Source of the DNA: Acridotheres tristis
Lineage: Eukaryota > Chordata > Aves > Passeriformes > Sturnidae
Assembly (NCBI GenBank): GCA_037013685.1
Contig: CM072885.1
Coordinates: 23,983,263-24,047,262 of the forward strand
Direction of reading: 5' to 3'
Length of the DNA stretch: 64,000 nt
Below are positions 40,801-48,847 of this stretch, piece after piece. The stretch's first letter is position 1; each line of letters opens with the position of its first letter. A program made the position numbers and the translations under genes. Below the pieces are notes generated by a model. That model did no database searches and had not been told where the DNA came from. It saw only the letters and a program-made list of their open reading frames with translations.

Positions 40801-43800
40801 GAAGAAAAATGGGTACTGAAGGATGGATTTGGCATCAGACTAGGGTTGCACTTCACATACATAAGTATTATTTAGAGATATAGAACTGGCAGCAAATTCA
40901 AAGACTGCCTAAGTTTTTAAGGGCGGAAGATATACATGCTGCTGGGGCAGCATTGTCAACATGCTGAATAATGTTCTCACTGGTCTCTGGTCCAAAAGAA
41001 AACAAAAACCATCTTGAAAAGCTCTTTCTAAACTTTGTTTGTCTGCAATGATTTAGATTTGCACAGGACATCCCCCTGAAAATTCAGAAACATTACAGAA
41101 TTATGCATTTCCCATTCTTGTTCTCATGCTCAGGAATGTCAAGAAGATCTTATTTCTCATACCATCCCCTTCTGGTCAGTGGGAGATCTACCAATGGCTT
41201 AATTTCACTTGATGTCTGTCCTAAATGCAATCTTTCTAGTCTTGATAAAATTTAATAACTGAAAGCATCCTGTTTCCTCATGGTTTTTTATTTAAAAGTA
41301 CTCTTTCAAGATATGGAATTTTGGACAATTTTGTATTTCTCATTTAAGAAAGGCATGTCTATTGAGAAGCCTCAAAAATTCTCTGCACTTTTATAAATAT
41401 CTCTGATACATTGCTATCATAAAAGTCACTTTGAAAGCCAGTCTTTTGTATCAGGCTGGTACTTCAGGAATATCCCCATGTGTTGCTTTTTTATTTTTCT
41501 TTTCTGGATGCTAGGTAATGTCTTGAGCGTCGGGTTCAGTACTATGGATTCCAAAAATATTTTGTTTGAAACTTGCCTCAGAAATGTTCTGCCCATAGAT
41601 CCATTTGCAAACATGCACATTGGCAGACTTCCATTTCAAAATCAAATTAAAGTCAATAACATTTTAGGCAACATATGCCTCATGGGAAAAACATACTCCA
41701 CAAACCCATTATGATCTTGACTGGAGACAGAAACACCAATGCTGTGATGTAGATGCCCAGCTGTATGAGCATCACACACATCTGATGTAAACCACATTAG
41801 AGAGAATGGATTCTTCCCAGAAAAGGAGCAGGGGTGAAAGGAACACTAGGGGAAAGGGAGGGTTCTAGTCTCTTCTGGGCTATTTCTTTGTCTATATCTA
41901 TATGTGATCTTGGTTGTCTTAAATATTTAAAGTGTAATGTCTGTAACCTGTGTTCAAACATCTTTTTTCTTTAACTTTGAATTTGTTCTCTTGTTCACTA
42001 AGCCATGAAGAACTTCACCCTTTCCATAATAAAGGAACTCTTGTGTATGTAATAACCAGGAGTCAGTTCAATCAGATAAATTAATGTCTCTGATTTTCTA
42101 GGATTTGAAGGGAAGCAGGGCCCTCATAAATTATAAAAGACCTGGGGACAATTAATGTCTCCTATCTCCATGTACATTAACTAGTTGGTCCAACCCATCA
42201 TTTCTGCTGCTTGGTTTTCCTCGAGGAATTTTTAAGCACATAAAAACTTGATAGTATTAATTTTTACTCTGCATTAGCAGATCTTCCAGAATTACCTCTG
42301 TCTCATCCAAATCCCTTCAGAAGGGGACATGATGCTCTAGTATGCCTCAGAAAGTGGCAGGTGCAGAGTCTTGTATTTTCTCTCTCAGTTTGAACCTGTC
42401 AAAACACCTGACTCAGATATCAAATGGCAAAAAAGCCTTTCACTTAAAAGAGTAGGTGTGACCTCCTTTCCTATTCTCATGGAAAAGCATCCTTAGAATA
42501 TCTTCCTTGAACGCTGGCCTTACTGTGAATGTGTTCCCTTCCTGTTAATTCATTCTGGTGTCTGAATTTGTTCCACACAGCCACCACCATCTTCTGGCTA
42601 GTAGATCACTTCTTAATCCTAGCAGAACCCAATGATAGCTTTTTTAGATAGGAGGGGAACCAAATGAATTCAGGGATCACTGTGATTTACTACATGAACA
42701 CAGCACGGAGAATTATTATCTCTTGTCAAAATCAATTTATCTAAGTTATTTTTGAGATGATGGCCTGGCTGGGTCTGTAAGTCATTGGTCTTCACTCTCA
42801 AAGCTTTTTCTGGCCTACATGCTTTTCTGCTTGTTGAATCGCAATCTCAACCGGAGGGACTCTCTGCTAGACCAACACCCACCCATGTAGCTTTCCATTA
42901 AATGAAAAAAAACAGCCTTAGGCTTGGTCCTGTGCAGGTCTCAGACTTTTGAGGATCTCTTTGTGTCTACAAGAAGCCCTCATTATCCTCTTTCAGACGA
43001 GACAAATAAATTAGAACACATCATAAGCTTACTGGACTGCTGTCCACCGCAAGCATACCATAAGCTGTAAGGAGGTTCACACAGCTCAAGTGTCATCTTT
43101 GAATTGTCATGGCTATATTTATTCTTACCCAGAATTATATAACAAATATCTCACACATATGACAGGACCCGGGAAAACACTATGTCTCTTCATCATCTTT
43201 ACAGATTTGTCCTCCAGATGGTATAAATCTTTCTGTATTTTCCCCCTGTATTTCTTTAAGAAATGCGTATAGATGAAAATTCTTTTCTAAACCTCTTGCT
43301 TTTACTGTGTATTGCTGCTATCTGCACTGTTGTGACTGCCTTCACATTTGCTGTAAATAAATCTGGTCTCGGTGGTATGTTTACCCCCCTTTTTTGCCTT
43401 TATGATGCTGAATTAGATGCATTTCTGGTTTTCACAGCTTGTTAACATTGATTTTGTAAGTTATGTTTTTCAGTAACTCTGCACTTTTGTTCCACCAAGA
43501 CTTATTTCTCTGATAGTAACATTGACCTAACCAGGTAATGAACTGTCTGGCAAATAATTTGGTCAGTCTGTTAACTGTTAAAATGTTTATAATTTGATAT
43601 TCTCACATTCCCCTGTAGCAGAGACACTGTTTCGTTTCTCTGTAACAGAATGCTCACTTGTTTCACACAACAGTTACTTTATCACAAAAAATTGCTCCTT
43701 TCTTGTATGATGGTCTACACTGATCACAGTAGCCTTCACATTTGTCCAAGCCATTTCTTGTCCCTTTCATGCTTTCTTTGGCATAGTTGAGAAGAATTTA

Positions 43801-46800
43801 CAAGTGCTCTGTGGGGTAAATCTGTTCTTCCCCCTCCCTTAAGTATATCCAGGCAATGCACACATAGCCACAGCTCACAGTTTGTGGATGTGTGCGCATT
43901 GTGTGCATAAGCACAACTTGCTCAAAGGAATCAGGACTAAATGTAAACCATCCTGCAGGTTGAGAGCTGTCAGAGGAGCTTCTGACAGCCAACAGGAGGC
44001 ACAGACCAGCTTCAGCAGGAGGACACAAGACATTGTTCCTCGTGGAAGAGTGAGTCTGTATTACAGACTGGCAATGTGCAGGATGCTCCAGTACTTTCTT
44101 ACTCCCTCTGTATTTTTATAGCAAACTGTCAGTCAGGGGTAGGGTTAAAAACTTGGTAGGTTAAACTGTTTTGTTAACAGAGTAACTATCAGTAGAATAT
44201 TTACATGAATAACAAATGATCCCCTAGACGGTGATACTTTTTGCATGGTCAACTTTCAAAAATCAATTGTCTGACAAGCAAAGGAGCAAGAGTGAACATC
44301 ACTCTCAAGATATTCACTATTCACTCTAGCTGACTAAAACATGCCCTCAGTGTTTATAAAAGAGCTGGATTTCCAGCTCTATAATCAACATTGGTCACCC
44401 ATGGGAACTGATTATGAGAGAGTAAAGTTTTGCATGACCAGCAGGCCCAAAAAAAGGCAAAAAGCACAAAGTACCCACCATTTGCAGAGGACATAAAATG
44501 AATTTTAAGCATGTGTCCCTAGAGCAGAATGTCGACACTTCTCTTATTATGCTGCATGCAATTGGCTTAATCTTCAGAAATGTTCACAACTGGGACCTTT
44601 GATGTGCTTGGTTCCTTTGAAAATGAGGAGGGATGCTTAGCTAGAAAAAATTAATTAGAGTCCTTTATTAATGAGATAACCTGAGCCTAGATACCAGTAT
44701 AAGCACACTGCATATATGAGTTTGGAACAGTTACAGAAAATTAATAATTTACTAAGTTTAGAGATAAATTTTATTATGTGAAATCCAGCACATCCAGCTT
44801 CCATTTATTTTCCTCCTTAACTCTTATAATTGACATCTTAATTATTTTGCCCAAATGTACTGGAGGTGTAAAATAAAAACAAAACAGCTGCACATCTAAT
44901 TGAGCATTCTGCCAAAAATGCTATAACTTCCAGAAGAAAGCTCACAGTCGTCTAATCATACAAAGGTACCATAAACCTAAACAGCTTTCTAATCTTTTCA
45001 CTTGAGCATTCCCCTGAGATGAGCAAATTAATAGTTCTTGCAATTACCAAGGCAGAAAATGTAATAACAGATGTCTATATTCACCTGTCTAAAGTTCTTA
45101 GAAATTTACAAAATTTTCTGTCTCATGAAGATTATTTGTGATGAGTTCTGTAGACTGATTGTTTATTACACTAAATATGATAAACCCTTCTTGACCCAAG
45201 TAATGAGCAGTAATGGAGAGTCCTAAGTGTTGGTGCTGACACTGAGAGGAAAAAAATTGTTGACTAATCAGTCATTTCTTTGATGTAATCCTATCTGTTC
45301 CACAGGCAGGAAATCTGAATATCTCCCCTTTCTGCTTTCCTGTTTCATTTTGTTATACTCTGCCTTCTCAGAGCCACACTCACCCTTTTTTCTTCTCTTT
45401 GTGTCTCCGGCTAACTCTTTTGTTTGTTTGTGTTATCATTTTAATGCTTCTTTCTCCCATCTAAGCATATACACTATCAAAACAATCACTGCTCAGTGTC
45501 TCTGCTTCCCTCTGAAATTTCTTGGGTCATGGGGTCAATATTGTCTCATATTTTGCTTTGAGCCTGTGATTGGGTGATGCATCTTCTGCCTCAAGTGGCT
45601 GATTCCTCTGAGAAGTTTGGCTGCTTTTCATGGTCTAGCTGAACAGAAAGCTATCACCATACTCACTAACATAACCTATCAATGCAGTTCTAGTTGCACT
45701 TCACAGTGTTTTCAACTTCCAGAACATGTTTTTATCCTTGTATTAGATAGAAATGGCCTGCTTTCCTTTTCACCGTCTACTCTTTTACTTTCTGAAAGGT
45801 TGCTTGCACTGTTCTTTCCTTTCCAAACATGTGTCTCCTCATGGTTTACTGAATCACAGAATATTATGAGTTGGAAAGGACCCACAAGGACCACCTAGTC
45901 CAACTCCTGGCCCTGTACAGGACCATCCCCAAGAATCACACCATGTGCCTGGAAGCACTGTCCAAATGTTTCTTGAGCTCTGTCAGGCTTCATACTGTTT
46001 AGACTCTTCTCCTTTAGTGACATCTCATTAGTGATTTTTGCCTATTCTACCTTTGTGACACTTTTAGGTATCTTTTTGAGACAAGGAAAACTGAAGGAAC
46101 TTAACATTTCCACATTTAATGAAGAGGATCTATGGTTGTTCAATGCTCTGGACAACATTAGCTTTATCCGTAGAGATAACAAGGAATTCTCTGTGCATTT
46201 GAAGAGGAGATATTGCATGGCTCACCTTTCAATGACACCACTTCTCTCAGCTTAAACTGTATTTAGAGTATTTCTGCTCATAAAATTGATGCAAGTTATA
46301 TTTATACCTTGTCTATCCAAGTGTTTACATATTAAGCTATTGTCAATTATCAACAACGACAGTGTGTCTGTTCCTCCTCTGGAGACTCTGGAGACAGAGT
46401 ATTAATATATGTTCATTAGCAGTGTTGTTAATGAGATAATATACTGTGCATCTCAATAAAGTTGACACCCATCATCTAATTTTGGTTTCCTTTTAAGGGG
46501 GAAAAAGTGAGATTCAGGAATTTAACTAAGATGTGGTACCCAGTGGTTCCAGCTCCTGCACTGTTAACTATATTTTTTCCCTAGTACAACTGTAAGGTAG
46601 TTAGGATTTACAAGAAGATCATTGATTTTCAAGAAATGTTTAAAAAGAAGCTCCTCTTATTATATATAATGCAATATCAAATCAAGTGTTGAAGATTCAT
46701 TTTTTCTAAACAGCACATCTTGGTATACCTCATGGAATGTTTTGTGTCATATCACATCATATCTGTTTAAACACCAACTTTGCAGAGCCAAATTTTCCAG

Positions 46801-48461
46801 GCTCCATAGGATAATGCTATTTTCATTCAACCTTCTACCATTCAGACCGTGAAGATTAACACAGAGCATGATCAGAATATTCATGATCCCTTCTGGGGAA
46901 AAGGCTGCAGCCCATTCACCCCTCCTCACCTTGCTGCCCTGCCTCGGCAGGGTCAGAGAGCAGTGATTTTTATGTGAGGTAGTACAAATAACCCGAGATT
47001 TGTGGTAAAATCTGTGGGTATTCAAAGAAAATAAAGCAACAACAAAAAGCCCATCAGCTGCCGTGGCAGCTACAGTGCAGTTGGGGCACACGCTGAGAAC
47101 CTGCTGCTTTACATGACCCAGTGTTAATTAATTTAATTTGCACTGTTACACTTGGCATTTGTGGGCCATAACGCAAGCTGCTCATTTGCATTTATGGACA
47201 GAGAGTAGAAGTTATCAATCCCTTTTAGCAGAACTTAAGCACAGAACTTCGACCAATTATCAAGCCTCGTCCTAAACATAAGTGCCAAGAAAAGCAAGGT
47301 GTCCAGAGAGCACCACACAGGATAATGTAAAAGTGCAGAGTCAGTTCCAAAAGGTGCAGAAAATCTAGATGTCCGAGACCAAAGACACCACTATTAGGAC
47401 TCAAAACCTTAGTTTCAATATGACAACTTTTCTGAATTTGGAATGTTTAAATTAACCAGGATTTTCTCCTTCCACCCTCTCCAATTTTTCCTGGGCAAGT
47501 ATCCTGGACCGGACCGAAGTTCTGCCCTGACTCCACAGGTTCCCACTGCCTGTCAGACGGCTCTCCTGCCTCCCCCAGCGATGAGTGGAGAGGATGCAAA
47601 TTACTCAAACCCCGCTCATAAAGGGGAGACTACCAGGCGGGAGGTGCCGAGCTGCGCCCCGAGCCCCGGCTGCCCGCAGTCCCCGCCGCCTCTCCTCCCC
47701 AACCTGTTGCCTCGGTCACCAGCGCCACACGCCAAAGGTAGAGGGACGGCGGGGGACAGGAGAAGGCGAGCGGGTGCAGCCCACTCGTGGCGGGCACGGA
47801 ACAGCTACCGCTGCCCACCCGTGATAAGAGCATCGGACGCAGCCTCTGCCCTGCTCCCCGCCCGCACGGCTCCGCAAACACTTGCAGCAGCAGCCCGGGC
47901 GAGCTTCCCGTACAGACCAACTCCCGTCGTGGGGAAAACCCTGCCGAAGAGGAGCTGCGGGTGGCAAACGAGCGAGATGCGGGGGTACGGCGCCGTCTCT
48001 GGCGGTGATTTCTGTCCCCTCGGAACCTGTCCGTGCACCCCGACCCCACGCCCGCACCCTCGCCCCGCTGTCCCCACGTTTGCCTCGCAGCACTGGTCCC
48101 CGCCCCGGCGGTCCCGGCGCTCCCCTCAGAGCTCCCCAGCAGCCTCGGCGGGCTGCGAGAGGGAGAGGATTTTAAAGCAGACTGTGTGCTTGCCCACCCC
48201 CCCTCCCCCCCACCTCCGCACGCAAGGAAAGCAAAGGAAAAAGTTGCACTCTCCGGCCGCCCACGTCTCGCTGTCCGCCCCGCGGCGGCGGGGCCGGTAT
48301 CGGTCGGTACCTGTGCCGCCGATGCCCTGCCGGGCGCTCTCCAGGGGAAAGATGCCGGCGCACTTCTCTCGCTCCACCTGCCCGCCCAGGCACAGCTCCG
48401 AGATGATCTGCAGCGCCTTGTGGCAGAGGCTGCCCACGCCGTCCTCCGCCGGGAAACTCAT
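16733..48461 (-). CDS. SYT10: Synaptotagmin-10, complete coding region in 7 exons
   Basis: The spliced protein is 522 residues. Seen: luminal N-terminus with Cys13, Cys24 and Cys34; membrane span about 52-77; juxtamembrane Cys80 and Cys83; linker to about 230; C2A about 231-354 with acidic ligands D261, D267, D319, D321 and D327 plus S324; C2B about 364-495 with D393, D399, D453 and D455 and a basic patch at 411-417; short Pro/Ser-rich tail. Known for the family: SYT3/5/6/10 form disulfide-linked dimers through N-terminal cysteines, and SYT10 is a neuronal vesicle Ca2+ sensor for IGF-1 secretion in olfactory bulb, inducible by seizure activity. The Met at 48461 is chosen because it matches the family N-terminus, has A at -3, and an in-frame TAG lies upstream. 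The N-terminus and linker fit SYT10 better than SYT3, SYT6 or SYT9. All exons are intact with no frameshift, so it is probably functional. Confidence 0.97.
16805..17879 (-). other. SYT10: SYT10 intron 6 (1.1 kb)
   Basis: Bounded by GTAAGG and a cttgcag acceptor. I see no repeat or other feature in it. Confidence 0.9.
17880..18009 (-). CDS. SYT10: SYT10 coding exon 6 (end of C2B)
   Basis: The acceptor aattctcag|AGTAGGG and donor GTAGAG|GTAAGG bound 130 nt encoding residues 457-499. It starts [13 protein letters not shown] and includes the conserved HWNEML and HWHPL motifs of the C2B end. It is absent from the ORF list and was recovered by reading the minus strand. Confidence 0.96.
18010..19517 (-). 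other. SYT10: SYT10 intron 5 (1.5 kb)
   Basis: A unique-looking intron with a perfect 14-bp tandem duplication at 19023-19050. Plus-strand open frames over its edge are antisense shadows. Confidence 0.9.
19023..19050. repeat. Perfect 14-bp tandem duplication
   Basis: aggttacatattga occurs twice without a gap or mismatch, in SYT10 intron 5. Confidence 0.95.
19518..19689 (-). CDS. SYT10: SYT10 coding exon 5 (C2B core)
   Basis: The acceptor gttactcag|ATCCGT and donor GACAG|GTAAGC bound 172 nt. It encodes residues 400-455: [18 protein letters not shown] (basic patch), the [11 protein letters not shown] strand, and AVMDYD carrying ligands D453 and D455. The intron between exons 4 and 5 is only 338 bp, the shortest in the gene. 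Confidence 0.97.
20028..20148 (-). CDS. SYT10: SYT10 coding exon 4 (first part of C2B)
   Basis: The acceptor ctttttcag|GAAAGC and donor TCAG|GTGAAT bound 121 nt encoding residues 359-398, from [12 protein letters not shown] to MDITGAS. It contains Ca2+ ligand D393. The final G joins AT of exon 5 to make D399. It is too short to show as a long ORF and was found by extending the reading frame between exons 3 and 5. Confidence 0.96.
20853..20888. repeat. 18-bp tandem duplication
   Basis: tgtactcatgcaatagga is followed directly by a copy with one mismatch, in SYT10 intron 3. Confidence 0.95.
27166..27240 (-). mobile_element. Possible ancient CR1/L3-type fragment
   Basis: The phrase agtcattgggtttagagcc, then agaagg-like and catccagcctga text, resembles the antisense 3' end of old CR1 elements shared by reptiles and birds. 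It is short and diverged. Confidence 0.45.
30042..30606 (-). CDS. SYT10: SYT10 coding exon 3 (linker end and whole C2A domain)
   Basis: The acceptor is gtgtgtgcag|GCACAAT, preceded by a TG/TC dinucleotide tract rather than a plain pyrimidine run. The exon encodes residues 171-358, starting [11 protein letters not shown] and ending at KDIHCATT. It holds all of C2A, including [16 protein letters not shown] and [11 protein letters not shown], which supply Ca2+ ligands D261, D267, D319, D321, S324 and D327. The donor is CACA|GTAAGT, phase 0. Skipping this exon would shift the frame, because exon 2 ends in phase 2. Confidence 0.97.
32583..32660 (-). mobile_element. Short CR1 LINE 3' fragment
   Basis: The text from atcacagagtgacagaatag through ttccaaaccccctgccatgg is the reverse complement of the CR1 3' end. 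It is diverged and only about 80 bp. Confidence 0.75.
33089..33102. promoter_or_regulatory. RFX X-box-like palindrome
   Basis: gttgtcatggcaac has one perfect RFX half-site (ggcaac) and one with a single mismatch, separated by two bases. It lies in SYT10 intron 2. Binding is inferred from the motif only. Confidence 0.35.
33289..33323. repeat. Tandem duplication, 18-bp period
   Basis: caaattcattttga occurs at 33289 and again at 33307, each followed by a tag-containing end. Confidence 0.9.
35731..36088 (-). CDS. SYT10: SYT10 coding exon 2 (membrane span and linker)
   Basis: The acceptor reads ccttgcag|ACGTCTC. The exon encodes residues 52-169. It opens with a hydrophobic stretch beginning [10 protein letters not shown] (membrane anchor), then FWKLCWPCW with two cysteines suited to palmitoylation, then a Lys/Glu-rich linker, and ends at ITEPTSSS. 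The donor is TCAAG|GTAAAT, and the last two bases join one base of exon 3 to make Arg170. The span lies 12.2 kb from exon 1. Confidence 0.96.
38190..38573. repeat. Left half of an older GC-rich repeat split by the LTR
   Basis: A GC-rich block unlike the surrounding intron, with recurrent 'gctccag' motifs (for example near 38449, 38490 and 38542). It resembles a dispersed avian repeat I recall but cannot name. The text continues sensibly into 39205 if the LTR and one catgg copy are removed. Confidence 0.55.
38574..39204 (+). mobile_element. Solo LTR of an endogenous retrovirus, 631 bp
   Basis: The element begins TGTAAGGG and ends TTGTGACA, giving canonical TG...CA ends. It is flanked by a perfect 5-bp direct repeat catgg (38569-38573 and 39205-39209), as expected for a target-site duplication. 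Inside, in plus orientation, are a TATA box (TATAAAA at 38895-38901) and AATAAA at 39107-39112, in the order expected of U3-R-U5. No internal viral genes are present. It interrupts an older repeat whose two halves lie on either side. Confidence 0.85.
39205..39660. repeat. Right half of the same older repeat
   Basis: It resumes at the second catgg copy with catgggtccacagatcctgcc and runs to about 39660, where composition returns to AT-rich intron. It shares style and motifs with the left half. The family is not identified and the outer boundaries are estimated. Confidence 0.5.
45851..46000 (-). mobile_element. CR1 LINE 3' fragment
   Basis: It opens gaatcacagaatattatgag and continues through ggacccacaaggaccacc and caccatgtgcctg. 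This is the reverse complement of the typical CR1 3' region, so the element points to the minus strand. It is 5'-truncated, as usual for CR1. Confidence 0.8.
48311..48461 (-). CDS. SYT10: SYT10 coding exon 1 (residues 1-50 plus one base)
   Basis: It begins [13 protein letters not shown] and carries the luminal cysteines 13, 24 and 34. The donor on the minus strand reads CAG|GTACCG, leaving one base (G) that joins the AC of exon 2 to make Asp51. It lies in the CpG island, and its high GC content contrasts with the later AT-rich exons. The residues after the donor in the open frame (RYRPRRRG) are intron read-through. Confidence 0.95.
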
Positions 48462-48482
48462 CTTGTGCTCCGGCCGCCGGCG

Positions 48483-48491
48483 CTAGGCCAT
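48483..48491 (-). promoter_or_regulatory. Two-codon upstream ORF (ATG GCC TAG) ahead of SYT10
   Basis: On the minus strand an ATG with G at -3 and G at +4 is followed by one codon and TAG. It ends 21 nt before the SYT10 start and is in the same frame. The context is stronger than that of the main start (A at -3, A at +4). It matters only if transcription starts above 48491, which is likely but not shown. Confidence 0.6.
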
Positions 48492-48585
48492 GGCCGGCGC
48501 GGGACGGCTTCGCGCCCGACCCGCGCTGCCTCCCGCTGGGAGCGGAGCGGGGCGGAGCGGCGGCGGCGGCGGGAGAGGCGCGAGT

Positions 48586-48675
48586 GCGCCGAAGAAGTAG
48601 TGAAGGAGCGGGGGGAGGCCAAAAAAAAAAGGGGGGGGGGGCAGGGAAAAAAATAAAAAGAGGGGGAAAAATAAA
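48586..48675. repeat. Polypurine tract with A10-G11 run
   Basis: The plus strand is nearly all purine over about 90 bases, including A10 (48621-48630) directly followed by G11 (48631-48641). It lies 120-210 nt upstream of the SYT10 start codon, in the promoter or 5' UTR, where the transcript would be pyrimidine-rich. Such tracts can form triplex or quadruplex structures. Confidence 0.75.
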
Positions 48676-48811
48676 CATCCACTTAGCAACGCCTTTTGTG
48701 GCTTCTGGCTCCGGCAGGCTGCTCGGCCAATGGCAGCCCGCCGCGGGAGGCGGGGGGCCCTCGCATCCCCCGGGAAACTTTTCCTTCCCCGCCCCGCGGT
48801 CCCGCTCGGGC

Positions 48812-48847
48812 GCGGTGCGGTGCGATGCGATGCGGTGCGGTGCGGTG
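48812..48847. repeat. GGTGC/GATGC pentanucleotide repeat
   Basis: There are about seven tandem five-base units with G/A variation at one position, within the CpG island upstream of SYT10. Confidence 0.85.

Larger units (their letters stand above)
36089..48310 (-). other. SYT10: SYT10 intron 1 (12.2 kb)
   Basis: This is the largest intron. It starts in the CpG island and holds a CR1 fragment (45851-46000), a nested repeat with a solo LTR (38190-39660), a small tandem duplication at 36373-36402, and an octamer motif ATTTGCAT at 47184-47191. I recognise no other gene in it. Confidence 0.85.

Noticed and set aside
47443..48486. 347-codon plus-strand ORF across the CpG island
   Set aside because: It overlaps SYT10 exon 1 antisense, is Pro/Arg/Ala-rich and has no recognisable domain; GC-rich DNA lacks stop codons by chance.
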